The notes under the pieces: model-generated
Database searches by the model: none
Told to the model about the DNA's origin: nothing
Seen by the model: only the letters and a program-made list of their open reading frames with translations
Shown here: piece after piece, positions 23,031 to 32,267 of the stretch
Position numbering within the stretch: the stretch's first letter is position 1
Layout of the letters: each line of letters opens with the position of its first letter
From: Ancrocorticia sp039812645
GTDB taxonomy: Bacteria > Actinomycetota > Actinomycetes > Actinomycetales > Actinomycetaceae
Length of the DNA: 64,000 bases
Direction of reading: 5' to 3'
Assembly (NCBI GenBank): GCA_039812645.1
Contig: JBDIAV010000005.1
Location: 19,265 to 83,264 of the forward strand
Position numbers and translations under genes: made by a program

Positions 23031-25302
23031 AATCAGCGGTGGCGCGGAATTCCGTCAAGCCGTCAGGCAGCTCGCCCGCGTGCACCACGTGGAGTTGGCG
23101 AGTGGGGCGGGTCATGGCCACGTACAAGCTTCCGGGGCCTTCAGCGAGAATATCTGCTGGTTCGAGCAATACGACGACGTCGTACTCCAACCCCTTGGAC
23201 TGATACGCGCTGACGATATGGATACGCGAGGTCACATCGTTGCCGGCCGAGTCGATCGACCATGGACGCAACCGCTCCGAGAACGCCAAGACGTTTCCGA
23301 CATGCGCGTGAAGATCCTGCGGAACGACGACGGCGAGCGTCCCGGCGCCTTCTCCGTACTCCGAGTCGAGGAACTTGCACCAGCGCTCGACAGCGCCGAT
23401 GAGGCCGTCGTCGCGCGTGGCGGGGGAGGCCTTCTGGATGGTGAGGCTGCCGAGGATGTCACGGGCGGCTCGCACACCGCGAACTGGGGTGCCGGCGGCG
23501 CGAAGAGTCTCCGCAGCCGTGTCCAGGATGGACGCGGGAGTTCGATAGGAAATTGTCAGCTCTTCCTCGCGGGTGTGCTCCGATAGTCGTCCGAGAATGT
23601 CCTTCCATCCACCGTGTGGCGATCCTGCGGGACGCTGGTCCAGATCGCCCACCACGGTAAACGAACGGGCTGGGCAGCGGCGAATGAGCAGCTCCCACTG
23701 CATGGGGGAAAGTTCCTGCGCCTCGTCAACGACGATGTGGCCGTATGTCCACTCGCGATCCTCCGCGGCGCGTTCGGCGAGCGTGGCGTGGGGCCCGTTG
23801 TCCATGACGCGTTCGGTGAGCATCGAGGCGTTAACGATTCCGCCGCCCAGATTCAGCGCCGACATGGTTTCAGAGACGTAGGAGGACAGCTCCGCCGCCC
23901 GAGCTGCCGCTGCGGCACGCTGGTGCTTCTCAAAATCGTCGGAGAAAGGGCCAAGATACTCGGACAGTTCGTCAATGAGAGCGATGTCCGCGGCGGTGAG
24001 GCCGCTGCCTTTGGGCCGATATAGAGCATCGCGCTCAGCCTCGTTGAGTTCGGGCGCCACCTCCGCCAGTAAATGTGGTTGGGCGTAGAGGCGTTCAAGC
24101 AGCTGTGCTGGTGAGGACGGTAGCCAGTGCAGATTGATCTCACGCCGAGCGTCAATGCTGGCAGCGACGTCACCGACGATCCACTCGTTATCGGGTAGTT
24201 CAAGTTCCTTGGCTTCGGCAACCTGGTGGGCGAGCTTATCCACCAGGTGGCGCGCGTAGGTATCGCGAGCGAGATTGTGGGTATGGCCGGTGCGTCGGGC
24301 CTTACGCTGGGCGAACTCGACGTCGCGTGGAGTGAGTGTCACTTTCTCGGAGTCGATGCGGAAGGTAACGCGCTTTCGCAGTGGGCGCTGCAAGACCTCG
24401 CGGACGGCCCTCCGGCAGATCTCGCGCCACACGAGGCGTCCCTTGATCTCAGCCACGGCCTGCGACTCGGTTGCGGTGGCACGAACACCGGGGACGAGGC
24501 CGCCGATAGTACTGGAGACCACGTTGGACTCGCCGAGCGACGGCAACACTTGATCGATGTAACGAAGGAACACGGGCGAGGGGCCCACGACCAGGACTCC
24601 CGAACGTGTCAGCCGTTCGCGCTGGCTATAAAAAAGGTAGGCGGCGCGGTGCAGCGCCACGGCGGTTTTGCCGGTGCCGGGGCCACCCTGCACGACGAGG
24701 ACGCCTTGAGAATCGGCACGGATGATACGGTCCTGTTCGGCCTGGATTGTCGCGACGATGTCGCTCATCTTGCCGTCGCGTGCCTGACTCATAGCGGACA
24801 TCAGCGCGCCCTCGCCCGTGAGGTTGAGATCGTTCGTTTGAGGCGCGCTAGAGTCTAGCAATTCGTCCTCGACTCCAGTCACTTCACGGAATCGAGTTTG
24901 GATATGACGACGGCGAACCACGTCACCAGGTTGCGCCGCCGTCGCTCGATAGAACGGCTCAGCCTGTGGGGCACGCCAATCCAGCAGAATGATGTCCTGC
25001 TGGTCGTCTTTGAGGCCGATGCGGCCAATATGGGTGGACTCACCATCGCTAAAATCGAGGCGACCAAGAACGAGCCGGTTTTCCACGTTGCGCAGGCGTA
25101 GCAGGCTGTCCTCGTAGTGGGTAGCAAAGGAGTCACGTTCGCTGCGTGCCCCCGCGCTTTCGAGGCCGGTCTGAGCACGAACCTCACGCAGCCGCTGTTC
25201 GTAGCTCAGCCTCTGACGATCCAGTGCGGCATACGATGCATCCACGTGCACTTGCTCCTGAGCAATAGCCCGTTGGCGCGGTGTTGCTTTAGCGTCAGAC
25301 AA
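23029..25302 (-). CDS. helD: HelD-type UvrD-like helicase, RNA polymerase recycling factor
   Basis: This 757-residue superfamily-1 ATPase of the HelD family binds RNA polymerase and clears stalled or post-termination complexes; actinobacterial HelD can also influence rifampicin tolerance. TTG at 25302 is chosen because AGGAGG lies seven bases upstream; an ATG at 25344 has no site. The N-terminal arm is a coiled coil (residues 8-45). Walker A GGPGTGKT is at 206-213, DEAQELSPMQWELL later (motif II), and the C-terminal helicase domain has TISYRTPASILDTA and the family ending VAMTRPTRQLHVVH. The split 1A domain with long insertion distinguishes it from UvrD/PcrA. It is divergent from the PAC2 gene. 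Confidence 0.86.
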   Translation of the reverse strand: MSDAKATPRQRAIAQEQVHVDASYAALDRQRLSYEQRLREVRAQTGLESAGARSERDSFATHYEDSLLRLRNVENRLVLGRLDFSDGESTHIGRIGLKDDQQDIILLDWRAPQAEPFYRATAAQPGDVVRRRHIQTRFREVTGVEDELLDSSAPQTNDLNLTGEGALMSAMSQARDGKMSDIVATIQAEQDRIIRADSQGVLVVQGGPGTGKTAVALHRAAYLFYSQRERLTRSGVLVVGPSPVFLRYIDQVLPSLGESNVVSSTIGGLVPGVRATATESQAVAEIKGRLVWREICRRAVREVLQRPLRKRVTFRIDSEKVTLTPRDVEFAQRKARRTGHTHNLARDTYARHLVDKLAHQVAEAKELELPDNEWIVGDVAASIDARREINLHWLPSSPAQLLERLYAQPHLLAEVAPELNEAERDALYRPKGSGLTAADIALIDELSEYLGPFSDDFEKHQRAAAAARAAELSSYVSETMSALNLGGGIVNASMLTERVMDNGPHATLAERAAEDREWTYGHIVVDEAQELSPMQWELLIRRCPARSFTVVGDLDQRPAGSPHGGWKDILGRLSEHTREEELTISYRTPASILDTAAETLRAAGTPVRGVRAARDILGSLTIQKASPATRDDGLIGAVERWCKFLDSEYGEGAGTLAVVVPQDLHAHVGNVLAFSERLRPWSIDSAGNDVTSRIHIVSAYQSKGLEYDVVVLLEPADILAEGPGSLYVAMTRPTRQLHVVHAGELPDGLTEFRATAD

Positions 25303-25674
25303 CGAATGTCCTCCTCGAAGTGGTGCGCTCACACGCGCTGACATGATGGTCTCGCACGAGTAACCGCAAAAGATGACTGTCTATTATCGTCCGCCCATCG
25401 TTGTTTGCACAATCGCGCTCATCACACGGACTGTGCTTGTGTCAGCACCGGTTTGTCGGCGTTGGTGCGTTCTTACTGCCATGCGCTGCCTTCTGGCTCC
25501 GATGCGTTGCGCTCTCGGCTGTAACGAGATGTTCCTCCTGTGCAGAAATGGAGGAAGAGGACTAGCATCTGCTCTTTAGCAAGAGGTTGGGACCTATTGG
25601 CGTGATCTCTGGGTTGAGTGTGACAGGATTGAAGCAGGACAACAGGCGCTGAGCAGGCGAGAAAGAGGCCGGAC
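25303..25674. other. Divergent intergenic region between helD and the PAC2 gene
   Basis: 372 bases containing copy B of the palindromic repeat family and presumably both promoters. I did not recognise a rifamycin-associated palindrome or other known operator. Short frames on both strands look non-coding. Confidence 0.5.
25582..25610. repeat. Intergenic palindromic repeat, copy B (degenerate or half copy)
   Basis: AGAGGTTGGGACCTATTGGC followed by GTGATCTCT keeps the right arm of the family core (CCTATTGGCG...ATCTCT) but only a short left arm. Unlike the other copies it is not next to a stop codon; it lies 65 bases upstream of the PAC2 gene. Confidence 0.5.
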
Positions 25675-27153
25675 ATGGGTAACTTCATCTCATTTCCCGA
25701 GGAGGCTCCGCACCAGCAGGTCGACAAGCTCGTTCTCAATCTCGTGGATCCAGCAACCGATGCGGGATCCATTGCGCGGTTGATTTCCGGCTCTCTTGGC
25801 ACGTTGGACAGTGAACCGGCAGCCCACTTTAACGTTGACCCACTCATTGACTACCGCGCCCAGCGGCCCTGGCTGAACTACCAGAATGGCCGACTGGCGG
25901 GGATTTGGCGTGAGGGTATGGCTCTCTCTTTGGTCAAAGATGTGGAAGGCAGTGAATTCCTTCGACTGCATGGCACCGAGCCGGACTTTCACTGGGATGC
26001 GCTTCTCGCGGATATGATCGACGTGGTGGAACGTTTTGGCGTGCGGTCGATCTATTCGTTTACCGCCATTGGTACCCCCACACCGCATACGCGGCCAGCA
26101 GACATGATCGTGAGAACCTCCGAGAGCGGAGTGGATCACCCAGTGCTTGAGGCGGACTTCTGGTTCCAGTCCTCCTTCGCCGACTACCTTGAGTATCACG
26201 CCTCCCGGCTTGATATCTCGACGACCAACGTGGCCGTTCGTGTGCCCGTCTACCTCACGGGGCAGCATTATTCCGCCGGTGCCGTAGGCGCTCTCAGCAT
26301 GGTGGGTAGACTTTCGGGCCTCCGCTTCCCGTTGGGTGACCTTCAGCATGATGTCATCCGGCAAAATGAGCAGCTCGCGGCCATTACTGCCGAGAACGAG
26401 GAACTCGCGCGTATCCTCTCTGCCTTCGAACGAGACTACGATGAAAAGGGCGTCACCCCCGGATTTGTCACAGCACCGGAAGATGATTTTTCCGTACCTT
26501 CTGTTGATGAAATCGGACGTGCAGCAGAGCAATTCCTGGCCCAGGTAGACATGGCAAACGAGCGCTCCCACGTGGACAATCAGTTCGACCCGCAAGGGCT
26601 GATCCGCCGCATTGACGAGATTCGGCGGTCGCGACTGTGGCGCGAACGAGGCAACGGCAACTCCGAATTCGATTTAGGCGACGGTTCGCCAGCCAATGGG
26701 AACGAGCCGTGGGGAAGTACCGGGAGTTCGCCTGTCAGCCCGGCTGTAGCCAGCCCAGACGTAGCGCCTACCTCGGACGACGACGGCGTACCAGCCCCGG
26801 TTGATCAGGGGTCGGAGAACGAGCAAGACGTCGCTCGCGAACCGGAATCTAGTGCTGAGGCACAGCAGGGTAACGAGCAATCTGACAACGGGTGGGAGCC
26901 TGCCGGTGAATCGGCTGCCGAGCAGTCACAGCAAGGGCAAGAGACTGAGCCGGTAGCGGAGGTGACCGGGATACAGCCGGAACAGAGCTCCGTCGTCGAC
27001 CATGAGGTGTCATCCGAGGGAGAAGAGCCCACGGACTCCGAGAATGAACAAGCCCCAGGCGATGCGGATCGGGAGGAACAGGATCCGGACGGGCCAACCT
27101 CGCGCAAGAGACGGTGGGGTCGGCACTCGTGGTGGCCCTCGCTCGATGATTAA
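25675..27153 (+). CDS. PAC2-family protein with long acidic C-terminal tail
   Basis: The N-terminal 290 residues resemble the PAC2 family (homologues of eukaryotic proteasome-assembly chaperone 2, widespread in Actinobacteria, function unknown): IYSFTAIGTPTPHTRPADM, NVAVRVPVYLTGQHYSAGAV and a C-terminal helical segment with EELARILSAFERDYDE. The last 150-160 residues are low-complexity (Glu, Gln, Ser, Pro, Asp) with a basic patch (SRKRRWGR) near the end and look disordered. ATG 25675 follows GAGG. It is not next to proteasome genes. The stop TAA runs straight into repeat copy C. Family assignment is moderate to good; role unknown. Confidence 0.72.
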   Translation: MGNFISFPEEAPHQQVDKLVLNLVDPATDAGSIARLISGSLGTLDSEPAAHFNVDPLIDYRAQRPWLNYQNGRLAGIWREGMALSLVKDVEGSEFLRLHGTEPDFHWDALLADMIDVVERFGVRSIYSFTAIGTPTPHTRPADMIVRTSESGVDHPVLEADFWFQSSFADYLEYHASRLDISTTNVAVRVPVYLTGQHYSAGAVGALSMVGRLSGLRFPLGDLQHDVIRQNEQLAAITAENEELARILSAFERDYDEKGVTPGFVTAPEDDFSVPSVDEIGRAAEQFLAQVDMANERSHVDNQFDPQGLIRRIDEIRRSRLWRERGNGNSEFDLGDGSPANGNEPWGSTGSSPVSPAVASPDVAPTSDDDGVPAPVDQGSENEQDVAREPESSAEAQQGNEQSDNGWEPAGESAAEQSQQGQETEPVAEVTGIQPEQSSVVDHEVSSEGEEPTDSENEQAPGDADREEQDPDGPTSRKRRWGRHSWWPSLDD

Positions 27154-27207
27154 GAGGCTCCGCCAATAGGTTCCGCCAATAGGCCATGACCTATTGGCGG
27201 AACCTCT
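27151..27207. repeat. Intergenic palindromic repeat, copy C (best copy)
   Basis: GGTTCCGCCAATAGG (27169-27183) and CCTATTGGCGGAACC (27190-27204) form a perfect 15-bp inverted repeat around CCATGA, extended by outer AGAGG/CCTCT bases. A partial direct copy of the left arm (GAGGCTCCGCCAATAGG, 27154-27170) precedes it, beginning at the TAA stop of the PAC2 gene. This copy can form a terminator-like hairpin with no T run. Confidence 0.8.
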
Positions 27208-27242
27208 AAGTGCGGACGCCCCTGACAAGAAAGAAGTAAGAC

Positions 27243-28619
27243 GTGGCAGAGCAGGTCAGCACACGCCCTCACCATTCTGCGCTCGCGGTGTGGATAGCAG
27301 CGGAGCTCGTCTACGTGGTTGCTGTGGCTGGTCGCTCCAGTTTTGGAGTGGCCGGTCTGGATGCCATGGATCGTTTTTCGATTCCCGCCGCGACGCTTTC
27401 TCTTTTTGTTGTGGTACAGCTTGCGGTCTACTCACTCGCTCAAATCCCGGTCGGGATGCTCCTCGACAAGGTCGGTGTGCGCCGCGTGATTGTCGCGGGC
27501 AGCATCCTCATGGGCTGCGGACAAATCGCTCTTGCGCTCGCGGATAACCTGACACTGGCTCTTGGCGCGAGAGTGCTGATCGGCTTGGGAGATGCGACGG
27601 CTTTTGCCTCCGTCGTGCGGCTTGTTCCAGTATGGTTTGCGCCGCACGCTGTGCCGATGATGACGCAGCTGACGGGCGTCATTGGGCAGTTTGGCCAGGT
27701 CGTTTCGTCGTTTCCGTTTGCGTGGGCACTTCACGAGTACGGCTGGCAACCCGCGTTCATCACTCTTGGTATTGCGGGGGTGATCGTGGCTATCGTGGCG
27801 GGAATCGGTGTGCGCAATCGCCCAGAGCGGCGGCACGACGGGAAAGGGGCTACTGAGGCTGGCTCTGACCATGCCGTGGACTCAGCGCCGAATGCTACGG
27901 ATGAACTACGCACCGCCCCTTCCACACCTAGCTTCACCTCAACTTTTAAGGAACCTGGAGCGTGGCTTGGGTTCTGGACGCACTATGTTGGGGGATTTCC
28001 TCCGATGGTTTTTATGCTGCTGTGGGGAGTACCGTTCCTGCAGGTGGCCAATGGGATGAGCCCGGCGGCGGCCGCAGCTATCCTCGTCATTCAGCCAGCG
28101 GCGGGAATTGTTGCCGGGCCGCTCATCGGTAGGCTCACCGCCGCGCATCCGCTGCGCAGAACGTGGTTGGTTTATGGTTCTGTGGCACTGACGATTGCCG
28201 CCTGGCTGCCACTCCTGCTACGGAACGATCCGGCCCCTACCTGGATGATTGTGGCGCTGCTTTGCATTCTTGCGCTATCCGGCGCATCCTCTGCCATCGC
28301 CTTCGATTTCATCCGTACGTTTGTTCATCCCGCCCGTGTGGGAACTGCCAACGGTTTAGCCAATATGGGTGGGTTTTCGGCCACATTCCTCACCGCGTGG
28401 CTCATTGGCTTGGCGCTGGACTTCCTCGCCTCGGACGGTGTGTACACCGCACTGGACTACAGGGAAGCCATGGCCGTTCAAGGTGTGGTCATGGTTGTCG
28501 GACTCATTGGTTTTGCCGTCTCCAAGCGATATACGCGTCGAAAGATGGCCGAGCAGGGAACCATTGTTCCTTCACTCCATGACGTGGTGGAACGCTACCG
28601 CCGCCCAGAACGCGACTGA
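27243..28619 (+). CDS. Major facilitator superfamily transporter
   Basis: This 458-residue protein has about 12 predicted membrane helices in two halves joined by a charged loop near residues 195-225. The MFS loop motif appears as GMLLDKVGVRRVIVAG after the second helix. The helix-4 and helix-5 regions (ARVLIGLGDATAFASVVRLV) resemble sugar-phosphate or nitrate/organic-anion MFS members, but the substrate cannot be named. It starts at GTG 27243 with a weak ribosome site (AAGAAGTAAG). The C-terminus is cytoplasmic and basic. It lies between repeat copies C and D and is likely monocistronic. Confidence 0.82.
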   Translation: MAEQVSTRPHHSALAVWIAAELVYVVAVAGRSSFGVAGLDAMDRFSIPAATLSLFVVVQLAVYSLAQIPVGMLLDKVGVRRVIVAGSILMGCGQIALALADNLTLALGARVLIGLGDATAFASVVRLVPVWFAPHAVPMMTQLTGVIGQFGQVVSSFPFAWALHEYGWQPAFITLGIAGVIVAIVAGIGVRNRPERRHDGKGATEAGSDHAVDSAPNATDELRTAPSTPSFTSTFKEPGAWLGFWTHYVGGFPPMVFMLLWGVPFLQVANGMSPAAAAAILVIQPAAGIVAGPLIGRLTAAHPLRRTWLVYGSVALTIAAWLPLLLRNDPAPTWMIVALLCILALSGASSAIAFDFIRTFVHPARVGTANGLANMGGFSATFLTAWLIGLALDFLASDGVYTALDYREAMAVQGVVMVVGLIGFAVSKRYTRRKMAEQGTIVPSLHDVVERYRRPERD

Positions 28620-28663
28620 CCCAACCGCAAAAGCGACTGACCCAACCGTAAAAGTGGACAAGC

Positions 28664-28690
28664 AACTAGTAGGCGGAACCTATTAGTGCG
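28664..28690. repeat. Intergenic palindromic repeat, copy D
   Basis: AACTAGTAGGCGGAACCTAT followed by TAGTGCG matches the right part of copy C (TATTGGCGGAACCTCTAAGTGCG). On the minus strand it reads TAA-TAGGTTCCGCCTACTAGT, beginning with the stop codon of the spermidine-synthase-like gene. Confidence 0.65.
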
Positions 28691-29558
28691 TATTGGCTGA
28701 GGACCACAGCTGCCCCGGATGTAACTGATCGTCGGTAAAGACTCGTGCTCCGGATGCGCGCCGACGCAGGCCGACGTCGTCAATGACACGTGCAGGGAAC
28801 GAGAGCCTGCGAACTCGCCGCTCGATTTCAAACACCGGAAACTCCTGATCGGAGGCGGCGAGAACGATGTTGCCGAAGCGACGCCCCTTAAGAATGGAGG
28901 GGTCAACGATGGCGATCATATGCCTGAAATGCTGTGCGAGCGTGGCGATCTCCTCACCGAGTCGGCTGAGCCCGGTGGAAGCGATGGAGTTGAGGAGATA
29001 GATACCGCCAGGGGCGAGAACTTCGTGGGCACGCGCGGCGCTTTCGCTGGTGCGCAGTTGTGCGGGGACCTCACGATTGCGGAAGGCGTCCCGAATGATG
29101 ACGTCCCACTGGGCATGAGTGGTGTCAAGTGCGTGGCGGGCCTCGTCGGAACGGATACGCAAACGCGGTGCCGGGGGCAGATCGAACCACTCGCGTACGT
29201 ACCGGGCGAGAGTCCCGTCGAGTTCGACGGCGAGCTGTTTCGAACCGGAATGGCCGGCGTCAAGTGCGCGGGCCAGAGCGCAGCCAGCGGCACCCAGATG
29301 AAGAGCACGCAGTGGCACTGTGTCACCAAGCGTTGCGCCAATAATAAGTTCGATGTGCTGCATGTACTCGAACTCCAGGTAGCGCGGATCCTCCAAATCC
29401 AGGGCAGATGACTCGGCACCATCAAGGTAGAGCGTGATGAGACTGGGCTGGTAGGGGTTCTGGCCGATCTCAGCGAGAGCGAAGTCCGTTTGGACGGGTT
29501 CCTCAGGCAGACGATCGAAGGCTGACAGTGACTTGCTGGATTTGTTCGAGCGGGACAC
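28683..29558 (-). CDS. Spermidine synthase-like / SAM-binding protein
   Basis: This is a Rossmann-fold protein of the polyamine synthase family as found in Actinobacteria, where the substrate is usually unknown. A SAM-binding glycine motif ALHLGAAGCALARAL is near residue 92, an acidic strand VELDG follows, then DVIIRDAFRNREVPAQLRT and a GGIYLLNSI strand. The open frame continues to 30011 but that part runs through dinB and is low-complexity, so it is not coding. GTG at 29558 is the likely start; a TTG/GTG pair about 11 codons upstream is an alternative. The TAA stop is part of repeat copy D. It is divergent from dinB. Confidence 0.7.
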   Translation of the reverse strand: MSRSNKSSKSLSAFDRLPEEPVQTDFALAEIGQNPYQPSLITLYLDGAESSALDLEDPRYLEFEYMQHIELIIGATLGDTVPLRALHLGAAGCALARALDAGHSGSKQLAVELDGTLARYVREWFDLPPAPRLRIRSDEARHALDTTHAQWDVIIRDAFRNREVPAQLRTSESAARAHEVLAPGGIYLLNSIASTGLSRLGEEIATLAQHFRHMIAIVDPSILKGRRFGNIVLAASDQEFPVFEIERRVRRLSFPARVIDDVGLRRRASGARVFTDDQLHPGQLWSSANTH

Positions 29559-29702
29559 GCTCCAACCATATCGTGACTGTTCCACCAAGGCGTAGATGGA
29601 TTCACTCTGGGATGGGTGTGGGAGCTGTTGGTGAGAAGGGCGGGGGATGAGGGATGAAAACAGCGTCGAGAAACGAAGATGAAACCTGTCGGAGCTGGCG
29701 AG

Positions 29703-29708
29703 TAGGCT
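29703..29708 (+). promoter_or_regulatory. Predicted -10 element of dinB
   Basis: TAGGCT, 34 bases ahead of the dinB ATG, would give a leader of about 20 bases carrying the GAGGAGG ribosome binding site. No LexA box was seen nearby. Confidence 0.35.
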
Positions 29709-29736
29709 GAGGAATGAACAGGGGTGAGGAGGGAAC

Positions 29737-31014
29737 ATGTCACGAGCACCGCGTTCCAGCCAGGCCCGGCGTAACTGGGGCAGTGACGATTCCGGGACCC
29801 CCATTCTCCACGTGGATATGGACGCCTTTTTCGTATCCGTCGAGTTGCTGGACCGGCCGGATCTGGTGGGCAAACCTGTCGCCGTGGGAGGGCAGGAACG
29901 AGGGGTTGTCTCCGCAGCTTCGTACGAAGCGCGAAAGTATGGGGTGAACTCGGCGATGCCGGTAGGGCAGGCGTTTCGCCGCTGTCCGCAGCTCATCATG
30001 CTTCCTCCCAACGGGGCGCGCTATTCCGCTGTATCGCGGCGGGTGATGGCAATCCTGCGCGATTTCACACCCACTGTTGAACAAGTCTCGGTGGATGAGG
30101 CGTTCCTTGATGTCTCGGGAGCGCGCCGACTGTTCGGATCGCCCGTGGAGATCGGAGCAAAGCTGCGCCAACTTATCCGCGAGGAGGTGTCGGTCCCGGC
30201 GTCAGTGGGGATAGCGGCAACCAAACATGTGGCAAAGGTCGCTTCCGCTCATGCGAAACCTGACGGCCTTCTTCTCATCCCCGAGTCAGCTACGACGGAG
30301 TTTCTGCATTCTCTTCCGGTCGGGGCCCTGTGGGGAGTGGGGGAGAAGACTCGTGAACGGCTTCAGATTCAAGGCGTTGAGACCGTGGCGGATTTGGCGG
30401 CTTTAGGGAAGGAACGCCTCATCAAGATCCTTGGGCGCGCTGGCGGTTCTCACCTCTACGATCTTGCGATGGGAATTGATCCGCGCCCGGTAGCCACAAG
30501 CAGAGAAGAGAAATCGATAGGGCGAGAGATAACCTTCTTCGATAACGTGAGCGATCGTGCGGAACTTGAGCAGGTTCTGTTGTCGCAGGCCCACGATACG
30601 GCGCGTAGGTTACGCGCCCGCGGGCTCTTTGCCGGGAGCGTTGCCATCAAGGTAAGGTTCGCTGACTTCACCACCATTAGTCGCTCGGCGATGCTTTCCC
30701 AGCCAACCTTTGTGGCGCGGGAACTTTATGACCAAGCACGGCGCCTCCTGGAGGCAGTACGGATTTCCGACCCTGGCTTGCGGCTCCTAGGGTTACGTGC
30801 TGAGAATCTTTCGACAGGCGACGGCGGCATCCAACTGGCTTGGGATGATGATCCTCGGCGAGCCGAGGCAGAGACAGTCATGGATCTCGTTGGAGAGAAG
30901 TTCGGCGCGGGCGCCATCGCTCCCGCAAGTCTTTTAGGAAAGAAGCAGTACGTGCGTGCGCCGGGGAGGCATGAGCTGGGTGCGAGTAGGCGCGAAGATG
31001 AAGATAACGGATGA
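29737..31014 (+). CDS. dinB: DNA polymerase IV (Y family)
   Basis: This error-prone translesion polymerase copies damaged DNA. The start ATG 29737 has GAGGAGGG upstream. Catalytic residues are visible in DMDAFFVSVE (Asp27 and Asp29 region) and VSVDEAFLDV, with YEARKYGVNSAMP between. The thumb and helix-hairpin-helix region (GVGEKTRERLQIQGVETVADL) and the little-finger domain follow. A clamp-binding motif is suggested by the segment GDGGIQLAWDDD rather than a clear QLxLF. Its 425 residues are slightly long because of about 20 N-terminal residues. It lacks an obvious LexA box, so damage control is not evident. Confidence 0.93.
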   Translation: MSRAPRSSQARRNWGSDDSGTPILHVDMDAFFVSVELLDRPDLVGKPVAVGGQERGVVSAASYEARKYGVNSAMPVGQAFRRCPQLIMLPPNGARYSAVSRRVMAILRDFTPTVEQVSVDEAFLDVSGARRLFGSPVEIGAKLRQLIREEVSVPASVGIAATKHVAKVASAHAKPDGLLLIPESATTEFLHSLPVGALWGVGEKTRERLQIQGVETVADLAALGKERLIKILGRAGGSHLYDLAMGIDPRPVATSREEKSIGREITFFDNVSDRAELEQVLLSQAHDTARRLRARGLFAGSVAIKVRFADFTTISRSAMLSQPTFVARELYDQARRLLEAVRISDPGLRLLGLRAENLSTGDGGIQLAWDDDPRRAEAETVMDLVGEKFGAGAIAPASLLGKKQYVRAPGRHELGASRREDEDNG

Positions 31015-31233
31015 TCACATTGATCGTCGGGATGCTTAGCCATGGGGCCAGAAAGCCAAGCTGTTGGGCCGTGGAAGTGATGGAAGGTGTCGCCGTCGTC
31101 GTTGGATAAATACAGGTGAGGGTGCTATTAAAGGTCACGGTTTCGATGCATTTTTCCGCTTGTGGCGGGCAAACTACCCTGTTACTTCTCGGACGCGATA
31201 CGCTTGGGTTACACCGATCGACGAGGAGACACG

Positions 31234-31623
31234 ATGCCTCTTTCTGAATATGAGCGAAAGATGCTTGAGGAACTCGAAGCACAACTTGCTGACGAGGATC
31301 CAAGCTTCGCGGACACATTAAAACCGGAGCCACCGGCTGCGGTTGCTCCGATGCGCCTATCCATTCGCCACCTAGTGCTGGGACTCCTCGTTGCTGTACT
31401 TGGTATTGCCATCCTTGTGGGTGGTATCGCTGTGGAGATCGTTCTCGTTGGTGTTCTGGGCGTCGTCGTCATGTTTGGTGGATTCTGGTACATCTCCGAA
31501 GGAATGCAGACGGGCCCAATCGAACCTGGCGCTACGCCAAAGAAGCCTAAGCGTTCCGGAGGGGGAAATTTCATGTCCCGTCAGAATGACGAATGGGAGC
31601 GCCGTCGTCGCGGTAATAGCTGA
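31234..31623 (+). CDS. DUF3040 family membrane protein
   Basis: This 129-residue actinobacterial protein begins MPLSEYERKMLEELEAQL, the DUF3040 signature, with GAGGAG upstream of the ATG at 31234 (the frame opens earlier at 31162). Two adjacent hydrophobic helices (about residues 50-66 and 70-88) form a hairpin in the membrane. The C-terminus is basic and polar (PKKPKRSGGG, ending RRRGNS). Members often lie just upstream of mraZ and the division cluster in Actinobacteria; function is unknown. A hairpin terminator follows. Confidence 0.85.
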   Translation: MPLSEYERKMLEELEAQLADEDPSFADTLKPEPPAAVAPMRLSIRHLVLGLLVAVLGIAILVGGIAVEIVLVGVLGVVVMFGGFWYISEGMQTGPIEPGATPKKPKRSGGGNFMSRQNDEWERRRRGNS

Positions 31624-31689
31624 TACTCCACGTGGTTGTGGAGTTCGCGCCTACTGAGCAGGTCGTTTAATAGCGCTGATTATTTCCAG

Positions 31690-31726
31690 CACCCGCTGAC
31701 TTTCGTTGACCGGAAGTCGGCGGGTG
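31690..31726 (+). terminator. Terminator of the DUF3040 gene
   Basis: CACCCGCTGACTT pairs with AAGTCGGCGGGTG (one G-U pair, 11-base loop), followed by ttctgttgtg. A smaller CTCCAC/GTGGAG hairpin lies just after the stop at 31626-31643. Confidence 0.7.
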
Positions 31727-32267
31727 TTCTGTTGTGTGAGTGCGCAGTGTGTTGGCAGGTGGGACTGTGTTCTATTACTGCTTACCGGGGCCCGTGCGGA
31801 GCGTGGAGTCAGGTGCGCGATCGGGAGCTCGGAGTTCACCTGATGATGTCGAGCGCTATGTGTCCTGTGAACCCCTCCCCGCAGGTATGCTCAACGCACC
31901 CAATCTCCACACCATCCCCATGTTTGTCATGTGTCACTTTGTTTGCATCATTTTGGGCAATGGCAGTGCTATCTTGTTCCCGTCTGCGCTGACGTGGTTC
32001 CTTCCCGTTTGTTGATGTGTATGTTTGCCGGTCCGCATAGCTCTTCCTGGTGCGACTCGACTCAACTGCCCGGGTGATTCCCCACTTTGCTCCACCGCTT
32101 CTCCGTCCCAGCGAGGTTGTTCCCGTGTGCAGCCTCTCCAAGCCCGCAATTATGGTAATCGTCACGTTCTTGTGTGGTGGGCTGATTCGCGTGCGGGGAG
32201 TTCTTACACCACCTGAAAAAACGCTGGTATTCCTGAGTTTTTTCTGGGTGAGCAGGGCTAACCTTTC
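31727..32267. other. 540-base region upstream of the mraZ promoter without recognisable genes
   Basis: Short frames on both strands have no family features or good ribosome sites. A GAAAAAAC/GTTTTTTC inverted repeat (32215-32222, 32237-32244) lies near the promoter. I searched for RNase P RNA, tmRNA and SRP RNA signatures and saw none. Confidence 0.5.

Noticed and set aside
29559..30011. N-terminal extension of the spermidine-synthase-like frame
   Set aside because: It runs through the dinB promoter and start on the opposite strand and reads as low-complexity Ser/Arg/Pro sequence.
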